Assembly: GCA_963781495.1 (NCBI GenBank) | Contig: CAWAFX010000002.1 | Location: 124,001 to 188,000, forward strand | Source of the DNA: Mayfieldus sp963781495 | GTDB lineage: Bacteria > Actinomycetota > Thermoleophilia > Solirubrobacterales > 70-9 | DNA: 64,000 bases | Direction: 5' to 3' | Shown here: positions 49,060 through 57,007 of the stretch, one piece after another | How positions within the stretch are numbered: position 1 is the first letter of the stretch | Layout of the letters: every line of letters begins with the position of its first letter | Translations under genes and position numbers: made by a program | The notes under the pieces: generated by a model | Database searches by the model: none | What the model was told of the DNA's origin: nothing | What the model saw: the letters and a program-made list of their open reading frames with translations, nothing else

Positions 49060-49989
49060 TCAGACCCGCAGGAAGCGCCGCAGCGTGATGCCGCTGCCGA
49101 CCGCGGAAACCGCGATCGCGGCGCAGAACAGGATCCCGACCAGGAGCGGGAAAGACATCGTGTTCAGGCTCGCAAAGAGGGTGCTGTCGGAAAGCTGGTC
49201 GACGATCGTCACCTTGCCGATCCACAGCATCAGTATGGCGAGCAGCCCACCCAGGAACCCGACGACCATCCCCTCGATCATGAACGGCCAGCGGATGAAC
49301 CAGCGCGTCGCCCCGACCAGCCGCATCACCTCGACCTCGCGGCGGCGGGTGTAGATCGAGAGCCGAATCGTGTTGCCGACCAGCATCAACGAGGCGACGA
49401 CCAGCAGCGCGGTGAGGATAGTGAGGACGATTTTCAGCGAGCTCGTCACCTGCTCGATCTTGGCCCGGTCCTGGTTGCGGTCGAAGACTCCGGAGACGAT
49501 CGGCGAGAAGTAGCTCGAGCTCGCCGCGGCGGACGTCGCGGCCGGGCCCGAGGTCCCTCCCGGCGCCACCGTGGCGCGGATCTGGTTCAGGTGCGATGCG
49601 TCGTCGGCCTTGACGATGTAGTTGGCGGGCAGCGGGTTGGTGTTCAGCTGCTTGAGCAGCCCCTTGTCCTTCTCGTCGAGGCTCTTCCCGAGCTCCTGCA
49701 GGGCCTCGGCCTTGGTGACGAACCGCACCGATGCGACGTGCGGGATGGCGAGCAGCTGGTGCTCCAGGGCCTGAATCTCGCCCCTGGTGGCGTCGTCGTA
49801 GACGGCGACCCGGAAGGACAGCTCGTCGCGGATGCTCTGGTTCTTGGCCGCCACCGCCTGGAAGACCGGAATCAGGACCCCGAGCAGGACCATCGCCACG
49901 ACCGTGGTCACGATCGCGGCCATGCTCGGGGCGCCGTTGCGGCGCACGGTGCGGAAGGCTTCCTGGATGAAGAACCAGAGGCGCGACAT
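49060..49989 (-). CDS. ftsX: Cell-division ABC transporter subunit
   Basis: A 309-residue membrane protein with four helices and a large extracytoplasmic loop (about 45-185). Conserved features are FFIQEAFRTVRRNGAPSMAA at the start and YTRRREVEVMRLVGATRWFIRWPFMIEG in the centre. FtsX with FtsE transmits division signals to peptidoglycan hydrolases. The loop carries a Ser/Ala-rich insert. Its start shares a base with the ftsE stop. Confidence 0.95.
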   Translation of the reverse strand: MSRLWFFIQEAFRTVRRNGAPSMAAIVTTVVAMVLLGVLIPVFQAVAAKNQSIRDELSFRVAVYDDATRGEIQALEHQLLAIPHVASVRFVTKAEALQELGKSLDEKDKGLLKQLNTNPLPANYIVKADDASHLNQIRATVAPGGTSGPAATSAAASSSYFSPIVSGVFDRNQDRAKIEQVTSSLKIVLTILTALLVVASLMLVGNTIRLSIYTRRREVEVMRLVGATRWFIRWPFMIEGMVVGFLGGLLAILMLWIGKVTIVDQLSDSTLFASLNTMSFPLLVGILFCAAIAVSAVGSGITLRRFLRV

Positions 49990-50828
49990 CAGATCAGCTC
50001 GTCGACCTCGCCGTTGGTCGCCCCCTCAGGCCCGACGCCCATCTCGGCCCGCATTCGCATCGCGAACTCCCGCGTCGACTCCTCGCTGTAGCCGCCGCTG
50101 GTCTCGTCGCGGACGATGCGGCCCTCATAGAGCTCAATCACGCGGCGGCGCATCTTGTCGACCATTGCGTTGTCATGGGTGACGACCAGGACCGTCGTCC
50201 CGGTGCGGTTGATCCGGTAGAGCAGCTGCATGATCCCGATCGAGGTCACCGGGTCGAGGTTCCCGCTCGGCTCGTCGGCCAGCAGCAGCGGCGGATGGTT
50301 GACGAAGGCGCGGGCGATCGAAACGCGCTGCTGCTCGCCACCGGAGAGCTGGTCGGGATAGCTGTGCAGCTTGGTCGAGAGGCCGACCAGGCGCAGCGTC
50401 TGGGGGACCTTCTCGCGGATCTCGGCCCGGCTGGCGCCGATCACCTTCAGGGCATAGGCGACGTTGTCGTAGACGGTCCGGCTCGGAAGCAGCTTGAAAT
50501 CCTGAAAGACGGTGCCGACGTTGCGCCGCAGCAGCGGGATCTTCTTCTCCGGCAGGCCGCCGATGTGGCGGCCGGCGATCCGAACCTCGCCCTCGGTGGG
50601 GTCGAACTCGCGGATCAGGAGCTTGATCAGCGTCGACTTGCCGCAACCGGTCGGCCCGACCAGGAAGACGAACTCGCCGCGGCCGATCGACAGCGACACC
50701 CGCTCGAGGGCCAGGTGGCCGCCGGGGTAGACCTTGGTGACGTCGTCGAGCTCGATGATCGGCGCCGGTCCACGCCGGATCGGGGCATGCTCGTCGTCCC
50801 TTTTCCGATTCCTACGCAATCTCGCCAT
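49989..50828 (-). CDS. ftsE: Cell-division ATP-binding protein
   Basis: A 279-residue ATPase. Walker A GPTGCGKST, signature LSGGEQQRVSIARA, Walker B LLADEPSGNLDP and the FtsE-typical RNVGTVFQDFKLL are all present. About 20 extra basic residues (MARLRRNRKRDDEH) lead and a 45-residue acidic tail follows. It forms the FtsEX complex at the divisome. Confidence 0.95.
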   Translation of the reverse strand: MARLRRNRKRDDEHAPIRRGPAPIIELDDVTKVYPGGHLALERVSLSIGRGEFVFLVGPTGCGKSTLIKLLIREFDPTEGEVRIAGRHIGGLPEKKIPLLRRNVGTVFQDFKLLPSRTVYDNVAYALKVIGASRAEIREKVPQTLRLVGLSTKLHSYPDQLSGGEQQRVSIARAFVNHPPLLLADEPSGNLDPVTSIGIMQLLYRINRTGTTVLVVTHDNAMVDKMRRRVIELYEGRIVRDETSGGYSEESTREFAMRMRAEMGVGPEGATNGEVDELI

Positions 50829-50924
50829 GCAACGACGAACAGGCTAGGGACGGACGAGTTGCGATAGCGCAGGAACCCGTGCAGCGGCAGGAATCTTTCA
50901 GTCGGCCGCGTTTGGGCGGGCGCT

Positions 50925-51914
50925 CTAGGAGCCGTGAATCGGCGGGTGCGAGACGATCGGCTTCTTGATCATCGCCTCGCGGGCGCGATCGGCGATCCCC
51001 GAGGCGGTGAGCCCGAAGTGCTCCATGCACGCCTCGGCGGTGCCCGAAACGCCGAACTCGTCAGCCATCCCGAGGGCGAAGATCGGTACCGGGTGCTCCT
51101 CCGCGGCAACCTCGCGCACGGCGTCGGCGAGCCCGCCGACGACGCGGTGCTCCTCCGCGGTCACCGCGACGCCGGTCTTGGCGAGCGAGTTCAGCACCGC
51201 CTCGCCGTCGAGCGGCTTGATGATCGAGACGTTGACGACCTCGGCCTCGATCCCGTCCTCGCGGGCGAGCACGTCGGCGGCCTCCAGCCCGCGCCAGACC
51301 ATATGGCCGCAGACGAAGATCGAGATGTCCTTGCCCTCGCGCAGCACGTCGACCCCGCTTCCGAGCGTCTCCGGGATCTCGTCGTAGACGATCGGCGTCG
51401 AGGGGCGCCCGAAGCGCATGTACATCGGCTCGGAGAAGCGCTCGTAGGAGTCGATCACCGCCGCGTAGGCCTGGTTGTAATCGGCCGGCACGACGACCTG
51501 CATCCGGGGCATCGCCCGCATCAGCGCGATGTCCTCGATCATCTGATGCGTGGCGCCGTCCTCGCCCAGCGAGACGCCGCCGTGGCTGGCGCCGATCCGC
51601 ACCTTGAGCCGGTTGTGGGCGATTCCGACCCGCACCTGATCGTAGGAGCGGGCAGTCGCGAAGATCGCGAAGGTCGACGCGTAGGGCACCTTGCCGGTGG
51701 CGGCGAGCCCGCAGCTCATCGACATCATCCCCGCCTCCGCGGCACCGCAATTGAAGAAGCGGTCGGGGAACTTCTTGCCGAACTTGATCGACTGGGTCGA
51801 GACGGCGAGGTCGGCGTCGAGGGCGACGACGTCCTGATGGCGCTCGCCAAGCTCGACCAGGGCGTCGCCGTAGGCCTGCCGGGTCGCGATCGGCTCGGTC
51901 TTCGCCTCAGCCAT
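50925..51914 (-). CDS. Transketolase, C-terminal subunit
   Basis: A 329-residue pyrimidine-binding plus C-terminal half of a split transketolase. Features: VALDADLAVSTQ, RFFNCGAAEAGMMSMSCGLA with the catalytic Glu of the TPP pyrimidine ring, IGASHGGVSLGEDGATHQ and VSIIKPLDGEAV. It works as a complex with the N-terminal subunit, moving two-carbon ketol units in the pentose phosphate pathway. ATG 51914 overlaps the upstream gene by 8 bp; the longer frame is an artefact. Confidence 0.9.
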   Translation of the reverse strand: MAEAKTEPIATRQAYGDALVELGERHQDVVALDADLAVSTQSIKFGKKFPDRFFNCGAAEAGMMSMSCGLAATGKVPYASTFAIFATARSYDQVRVGIAHNRLKVRIGASHGGVSLGEDGATHQMIEDIALMRAMPRMQVVVPADYNQAYAAVIDSYERFSEPMYMRFGRPSTPIVYDEIPETLGSGVDVLREGKDISIFVCGHMVWRGLEAADVLAREDGIEAEVVNVSIIKPLDGEAVLNSLAKTGVAVTAEEHRVVGGLADAVREVAAEEHPVPIFALGMADEFGVSGTAEACMEHFGLTASGIADRAREAMIKKPIVSHPPIHGS

Positions 51915-52824
51915 TGCTTGCGCCGTCCAGCGTCGCGGTCTGCTCGGCGAGCCGCGCCTCGAGCTCCTCCATCGCCTCCTCCGCCTGCTCCTGCGAGGGC
52001 GGCTTGCCGTGGAAGCCGAAGCGGCCCTCCATGAAGGAGACGCCGCGCCCCTTCTTCGTCTGGCAGATGATCGCCGCCGGGCGGCGCAGGGTGCGGCTGC
52101 GCTCCAGGGCCTCGACGATCGCGCCCATGTCATGGCCGTCGATCTCGATCGAGTCCCATCCGAAGGCCTCGAACTTGGCCCGAACGTCGCCGGTGTCCAT
52201 GACCTCCTCGGTGGTGCCGTCGGTCTGCAGGTGGTTGTAGTCGACGATCGCGGTCAGGTTGGGGATCTTGTAGTGGGCCGCCGCCGCGGCGCCCTCCCAG
52301 CTCTCCCCTTCCTGGATGTCGCCGTCGGACATCAGCGTGAAGACCTGCGCGGTGTCATCGAGCCCGTCGAGCCGCAGGGCAAGGCAGATGCCCACGCTCA
52401 TCGACAGCCCCTGGCCCAGCGAGCCGGTCGAGACCTCGATCCCCGGCGTCCGGGTCATGTCCGGGTGGCCCTGCAGGTGGGAGCCGATCTGGCGCAGTCC
52501 CATCAGGTCCTTGTGCGGGAAGTAGCCGTGCTCGGCGAGCGCCGCATACTGGACGGGGGCGGCATGGCCCTTGGAGAGCACGAAGCGGTCGCGTTCGGTC
52601 CATTTCGGGTTCGCCGGATCGTGGCGCAGCACCCGGTAGTAGAGGGCGGCGACGATGTCGGCTGAAGAGAGCGAGGAGTCGAGGTGTCCGGCCTTGGCGA
52701 CCGCGACCATGCGCACGCAGTTGATCCGCAGCACGGTCGCATAGCGCTCCAGCTCCCCGATCGAGGGCTGCTGGCCGGCAGCGGGGGGCTGCGGCGTCGG
52801 GTCAGGGACCGGCTTGAGGTGCAC
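51907..52824 (-). CDS. Transketolase, N-terminal subunit
   Basis: A 305-residue TPP-binding half. Visible: AVAKAGHLDSSLSSADIV, LSKGHAAPVQYAALAEHG, and the TPP/Mg motif LMSDGDIQEGESWEGA with DYNHLQTDG 28 residues on. It pairs with the coupled C-terminal subunit. I chose GTG 52824, preceded by GGGAG; the frame stays open to 52896, which would add 24 residues of charged leader. Confidence 0.9.
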   Translation of the reverse strand: MHLKPVPDPTPQPPAAGQQPSIGELERYATVLRINCVRMVAVAKAGHLDSSLSSADIVAALYYRVLRHDPANPKWTERDRFVLSKGHAAPVQYAALAEHGYFPHKDLMGLRQIGSHLQGHPDMTRTPGIEVSTGSLGQGLSMSVGICLALRLDGLDDTAQVFTLMSDGDIQEGESWEGAAAAAHYKIPNLTAIVDYNHLQTDGTTEEVMDTGDVRAKFEAFGWDSIEIDGHDMGAIVEALERSRTLRRPAAIICQTKKGRGVSFMEGRFGFHGKPPSQEQAEEAMEELEARLAEQTATLDGASNG

Positions 52825-53388
52825 GTTGCGGCTCCCGCGCTCGTCCGGCTCGGGGTCGGTCAGGCTAGACGATCGCATGCGGATCCGCGTGCTCACGGGG
52901 GCGGCGAGGGCCGAGCGAGGCTAGGACGCAGGGAGGCCGATTGGTGATTTCCATTCGGCCGACCGAGGACGACGCATCCGCGACGGCCATCGCCGTCATG
53001 CGTGAGTGCGGGGGTACGGATGCGATCGTCGAGGCAGCGGACGACACAGCTGGAACCTATGCGCCGTCACGGACAGCGAGTGGGGGCTTCGGTGTTCGCA
53101 TAATGCGAATAACCAGGCCTGCGCCCAAGCTGGGCGCGTGCTCGGAACGCTTCGCTGGGTCCGGGAAACTCACGGCATTCCCAGGCCCCGTGACCGCGCG
53201 AGGCTGGTCGCCATCCACGGGCCGACTTGAAGAACGAGTTCAGCCGCATGCTCGAGCTGCAGACCAACTTCAATCCGGGCTCGCGGGCCCATTTCTACCG
53301 TCGCTATCTGAGGGTCGACGGGTTCACCCGCCGCGCTCCGTTCGCCGAGTAGCCGGTTGCCGTCGGTCCGCTTCGCGATCATGAGGGC
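52825..53388. other. Long stretch without an intact gene
   Basis: These 564 bp hold no confident gene. Two protein-like pieces appear on the + strand in different frames: ISIRPTEDDASATAIAVM from about 52944, and a longer piece near 53227-53352. Together they look like one or more decayed genes. Local GC drops around 53090-53110. Confidence 0.45.
53227..53352 (+). pseudogene. C-terminal gene fragment, family not recognised
   Basis: A 41-codon piece beginning TTG AAG AAC and ending at TAG 53350-53352. The peptide (LKNEFSRMLELQTNF, then NPGSRAHFYRRYLRVDGF) has the look of a conserved protein's C-terminus but has no start region in frame. The upstream protein-like stretch at 52944 is in another frame, so a frameshifted or deleted gene is likely. 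Confidence 0.35.
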
Positions 53389-53655
53389 ATGAAACGACTT
53401 GCAACCGTCACGGCGGTCGCCGCCGCGCTGGCCCTCGGGGCCTGCGGCTCCGACAACAACCCGAGCGGCTCGAGCAGCGGCGATCAGGCGCCGGCGAGCA
53501 CGACGCAGCGAACCACGACGACGACGATCAGCAGCGCCACGAGCACGACGTCCTCGACGCCGACCGCGCCGCAGAGCGCCACGACCCCCAGCAACGGCGC
53601 CCCGGACAGCGGCATCAGCACCCGGCCCGGCGGACCGTCGGGCGGCGGCTACTGA
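53389..53655 (+). CDS. Small Ser/Thr-rich lipoprotein
   Basis: An 88-residue lipoprotein. The signal peptide MKRLATVTAVAAALALGAC ends in a lipobox, and the mature part is almost entirely Ser, Thr, Pro and Gly. No folded domain is visible. Such proteins may be surface spacers or substrates for glycosylation. Function unknown. Confidence 0.7.
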   Translation: MKRLATVTAVAAALALGACGSDNNPSGSSSGDQAPASTTQRTTTTTISSATSTTSSTPTAPQSATTPSNGAPDSGISTRPGGPSGGGY

Positions 53656-53673
53656 GCTGCTGTCGAGAGGTCG

Positions 53674-54156
53674 CTAGCGGCTGCGCGAGCGGCTCGTCGA
53701 ACCACGCCGTGCCGCGGGCCGCCGGCTGGTGGCCTTGCGGGCGGTCGACTTGCGCGCCGTCGACTTGCGCGCCGTCGATTTGCGCGCCGTCGACTTGCGA
53801 GCGCTGGAGCGGCTGGAGGCGCGGCCGGAGCCGGAGCTCGCGATGCGCTTCTGGAGCTTCCCGATGTCGCGCTGCAGGGCCTTGCCGAGCCGGCCGCTGT
53901 CGCGGCGCGCATCCTTGACGAAGCGCTGAAGGTTCTTCTGCAGGTCCTTGGCACCGCCGCCGACGTCCTTGCCCACTTCCTTGGTCAGGGCCGCCAGGGC
54001 GTCCTGGGCCGAATCGAGTGACTTGTTCAGTCTCCGCAGCGCGGCCGGGTCCTTGGCGGTGGTCCTGCTGGAAGACCGGCGGCTCGCAGCTTTGCGTGAT
54101 GTCGACCTCTTCGCGGCAGGTCGCTTACGGGATGTCGCCTTCTTTGCGGGTGGCAT
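53674..54156 (-). CDS. Histone-H1-like basic protein with KSTAR repeats
   Basis: A 160-residue very basic protein. A Lys/Arg/Ser-rich head (MPPAKKATSRKRPAAKRSTS) and a tail with four KSTAR repeats, then KATSRRPAARRG, enclose a central amphipathic helical part (about 40-110: RLNKSLDSAQDALAALTKEVG). The tails resemble eukaryotic H1 and the C-termini of actinobacterial HU (HupB). It probably binds DNA non-specifically. The central helix region could dimerise. ATG 54156 is chosen because the basic head starts there; the longer frame is an artefact. Confidence 0.8.
   Translation of the reverse strand: MPPAKKATSRKRPAAKRSTSRKAASRRSSSRTTAKDPAALRRLNKSLDSAQDALAALTKEVGKDVGGGAKDLQKNLQRFVKDARRDSGRLGKALQRDIGKLQKRIASSGSGRASSRSSARKSTARKSTARKSTARKSTARKATSRRPAARRGSTSRSRSR
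53738..53797 (-). repeat. 15-bp tandem repeat coding the KSTAR units
   Basis: Four nearly identical copies of a 15-bp unit (GCGCGCCGTCGACTT type) encode KSTAR in the histone-like tail. One copy differs by one base. Copy number may vary between strains by slippage. Confidence 0.75.
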
Positions 54157-54243
54157 CGAAGCTCTCCTTCGTAGTCGTTGCGGAAAACCTAACGGGAAAG
54201 CGGCCGTCGGGTCAGCCGGCCGGGCCGAGGCTAGGCTGTCGAA

Positions 54244-54924
54244 GTGCCGCAAGCGGCAGAACGAATCCGGTCGGGGAGGCTCGCGGCGGCCCTGATCGCC
54301 GCCTCTGCACTCACAGGGGCAGGCTGCGGGGACTCCACCATGACGGCGAGCAGGGAATCCGCCGCGCCGGCAAGGCACTCGAGCGGGCAGCCGACTGGCA
54401 CGAGCCCGGCGCCCTCTGGCGCCCACTCGGCCGCCGCAGGGAAAGCCAAAGGCCAGAGTGGCGGCGCCGATCCTTACAGCGCGGCGGCGAGCGACTCCGA
54501 GTCCGCCCTGCTGCGCTCGGTGCGGGCCTACGTGACCGCAATCGACCGGCGCGACGGCCGCGCTGCCTGCGATCTGTTCGCCCCCGAGGCGCTGCGCGGG
54601 ATCCGCTTGCCCAAGCCCGGTGGCGGTTGCGCCCATGCCGTGCAGGCCTCGATCGGTTTCTCCGCCAACGGGGAGGCGGCGTGGCAGCGAACGGAGATTC
54701 GCAGGATCGGCCCGGTGGAGCTCGACCCGCAGCATCCCGGCGAGGCACGGGTACGCGCGACCGTCGTGCACCGCTTCAACCACCACCGCGAACCATCGAT
54801 CGAGGACGACCTGATCTACCTACGGCAGCGGGCCGGGCGCTGGCTGGTCGCCAAGCCGAGCTCGACCTTCTACCGCGCGATCGGCACCCAGAACGTGCCG
54901 CTGAGCGCGCTGGCCCCGCCCTAG
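54244..54924 (+). CDS. Lipoprotein of unknown function, possible NTF2-like fold
   Basis: A 226-residue lipoprotein from GTG 54244 with the lipobox TGAGC (residues about 24-28). A low-complexity Ser/Ala/Gly linker leads to a folded domain (about 90-215): SVRAYVTAIDRRDGRAACDLFAPEALR at its start and DDLIYLRQRAGRWLVAKPSSTFY at its end. The helix followed by a curved sheet recalls an NTF2-like fold, but no family is certain. Its stop overlaps that of the convergent mau-like membrane protein by 4 bp. Confidence 0.7.
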   Translation: MPQAAERIRSGRLAAALIAASALTGAGCGDSTMTASRESAAPARHSSGQPTGTSPAPSGAHSAAAGKAKGQSGGADPYSAAASDSESALLRSVRAYVTAIDRRDGRAACDLFAPEALRGIRLPKPGGGCAHAVQASIGFSANGEAAWQRTEIRRIGPVELDPQHPGEARVRATVVHRFNHHREPSIEDDLIYLRQRAGRWLVAKPSSTFYRAIGTQNVPLSALAPP

Positions 54925-56396
54925 CCGCCCGGCAGGGTGATGCGTACGGGCTCGATGCGGCGGTGGCCGTGATGGGGGTGATGAAGCAGGGCACTGAGCA
55001 GGTTCGCCTGTCCGGAGCCGCCCTTGAGAACGGTGAAGAAGACGCGGCGCCGGCTCAGGGTGCTGGTCCAGATCGCTCCCCGCCGGCGCCGCCGCGAGTA
55101 GATCGCGTGCCCGGCGCCGTGACCGTGGAGTGACCTGATCATGAGCTGGTCCCTTCCGCGGCCGCTGCGCACGTAGGCGACCCTGCCCCGTCCGACCGCC
55201 GGGTTGAAGAGGCCTGAGAAGCGCGAGCGCAGAATCGTGCGGCTGCGGCGGGACCCGAGCCGACGCTTGACGATCGCGCCGGCGACGCGGCTGTCGCGCG
55301 AGAAGACGAGGATCGAGTGATCCAGCGAGGGCCGGCTGATCTGGGCGAAGCCGCGGGTCGTCGCAATCCGTTTCGCGGGCCCGGGATGGGCTGGGTCGGA
55401 GATCCGCCTGGCGACCAGCTTGTCGCCGGAGCGGCCGCCGATCCGGTAGGCGAGCCAGCGAGCCGATACGGCGAGGCCGTCGGCTCCGGGCGCGGTCACC
55501 GTTCCGAGCTCCGTCAGGCTGCTGCGATCCAGGAGCTTGATCTCGTTGCCGGCCACGATGGCGACGAACGGGCCCCCGACCGCCGGCTGGCGGCCGGGCA
55601 GCGCGGTGTATCCGCCTTCGCGCAGCAGAAAGCCGCTGCCGTCAGGTGCCTGCCAGGCAAAGGCGTTCGGCGCCACCGAGGGGTCGGCGCCCCCCTTGAT
55701 CTCGACCTTTGCCGCGACGGCGCTGCTCGCCGTCCCCAGGGCGGCGGCCACGAGCGTGAGCAGAGCGGCGTCGCCGAGTCGAAAGCCTCTGTAGAGCAGC
55801 GGCCGCTCGGCCATCAGCGCGATGGCGCGAGTTCCCAGCGGCCGGCCGGCAAGGGGGGCCAGACCGATCACCGGCAGCGCCCGCCCCAATCCGAAGCCGA
55901 GGCCGAGCAGGATGCCGAGGTGGGGCTCGCCAAGTGCGAAGCTGATCGCCGCCAGCGCCCAGACCCCGAAGGTGAGCACGAAGGTCGTGAATCCGAGGCC
56001 GAGCAGAACGCCGTATAGCGCTGCGGCGGCCGGCAGCGGCATGCGCCGCCGCCAATCCTCGGGAAGCTGGCGGCGGATCTGGGGAACGATGCGGGCGCCG
56101 CGCAGCTCGAGCAGCGCCGCGGCCGCGGCGATCAGGGCCGCGGCGCCAAAGGCGATTCGTCCGCCCCCCTGGTGCAGCAGGCTGCCGAACAGCGCCAGCT
56201 GCCCGAAGGTGATCACGCCACCCAGCAGCGCCCCGGGCAGGAAGGCGGCGCAGGCGGCAAGCGTGGTCGGGATGCCTCCACGATGTCCCGTCGGTCCGAT
56301 CGTCTCGATCATCGAGAACCCGCATGGAGACCACGTCCCCGTCCAGCCGGCGCCGAACGCAGCCAGGAAAAGTGTCAGCTCGACGGCGCTCAACAC
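54921..56396 (-). CDS. MauF/CcdA-like membrane domain fused to a beta-propeller-like domain
   Basis: A 491-residue protein. The first 225 residues hold about six membrane helices. They open with FGAGWTGTWSPCGFSMIETIGP, where the SPCG turn (Cys25) resembles the DsbD/CcdA/MauF class that moves electrons or assists redox maturation. From about 230 the sequence turns into repeated beta strands (DGSGFLLREGG, VAIVAGNEIKLLDRSS, ARWLAYRIGG and others) like a propeller. In methylamine dehydrogenase the heavy chain MauB is a propeller, so a MauF-MauB-type fusion is suggested. It overlaps the MauA-like gene by 7 bp. Confidence 0.65.
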   Translation of the reverse strand: MLSAVELTLFLAAFGAGWTGTWSPCGFSMIETIGPTGHRGGIPTTLAACAAFLPGALLGGVITFGQLALFGSLLHQGGGRIAFGAAALIAAAAALLELRGARIVPQIRRQLPEDWRRRMPLPAAAALYGVLLGLGFTTFVLTFGVWALAAISFALGEPHLGILLGLGFGLGRALPVIGLAPLAGRPLGTRAIALMAERPLLYRGFRLGDAALLTLVAAALGTASSAVAAKVEIKGGADPSVAPNAFAWQAPDGSGFLLREGGYTALPGRQPAVGGPFVAIVAGNEIKLLDRSSLTELGTVTAPGADGLAVSARWLAYRIGGRSGDKLVARRISDPAHPGPAKRIATTRGFAQISRPSLDHSILVFSRDSRVAGAIVKRRLGSRRSRTILRSRFSGLFNPAVGRGRVAYVRSGRGRDQLMIRSLHGHGAGHAIYSRRRRRGAIWTSTLSRRRVFFTVLKGGSGQANLLSALLHHPHHGHRRIEPVRITLPGG

Positions 56397-57007
56397 GGAA
56401 CCTTGGTCTGGAAGAAATGGACGCAGAACACCTTGCGGCCCGAGAAGCAGTACCCGGTCAGGGCGGCATCGCCGTTGATGCGCCGGCTCGTGTAGGCGCA
56501 GCAGTCGCGCAGCTGGCGCACGTGGCCCTCACAGCAGCGGTACCAGGAGCCGTCGAGGTGCCCCTTGAAGCCATAGACCTCGCCCGTGCGGTCGCAGACC
56601 CGGGTCCGGGGCGCCGGCGGCAGCGGCCGGCCGTCGGGGTCGAGGAGGAGCCGCCCCTTGCCGTCGACGGGACGGTCATGGCGGTCGACCAGGCGGCCCA
56701 GGTCGTCGATCGGGTGACCGTCGGTGGGGCGCAGCGGGTAGCCGCGGGCGTCGATCCTCGGCAGGCCGAGCGAGGTCGGATGCAGGCAGGAGCCGGTGGT
56801 GAAGGTGTGGCCGCAGAAGTGAAACGCCTCGGACTCTCCCGGCTTCACCGCGGCGGCGACGGCGCCGCCGGCGGTGACCAGGAACAGCGCCCGGCCGACC
56901 CTGGAGAGAAACCCGCGGCGCGAGGTCTCCCCGGCAAGCGACTCCGTCGCTCTGTCGAGGTGCTCAGGCAGGTGCCGTGGCCTCCGCCCTCTCCCCCATC
57001 GCCGCAC
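56390..57007 (-). CDS. Methylamine-dehydrogenase light-chain-like (MauA-like) Tat protein
   Basis: A 205-residue Cys-rich protein. The twin-arginine signal is TSRRGFLSRVGRALFLV (residues 28-44). Ten Cys follow, and the last 55 residues align by eye with MauA: GSWYRCC, LRDCCAY, TGYCFSG and VFCVHFF. Trp155 falls at the position of the quinone-bearing Trp of the TTQ cofactor; Tyr186 occupies the place of the partner Trp. A repeat-rich acidic insert (85-132) is extra. It lies between fused MauED-like and MauF-propeller genes, overlapping both. It may carry a modified cofactor, or be a structural relative. Confidence 0.7.
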   Translation of the reverse strand: MRRWGRGRRPRHLPEHLDRATESLAGETSRRGFLSRVGRALFLVTAGGAVAAAVKPGESEAFHFCGHTFTTGSCLHPTSLGLPRIDARGYPLRPTDGHPIDDLGRLVDRHDRPVDGKGRLLLDPDGRPLPPAPRTRVCDRTGEVYGFKGHLDGSWYRCCEGHVRQLRDCCAYTSRRINGDAALTGYCFSGRKVFCVHFFQTKVPC

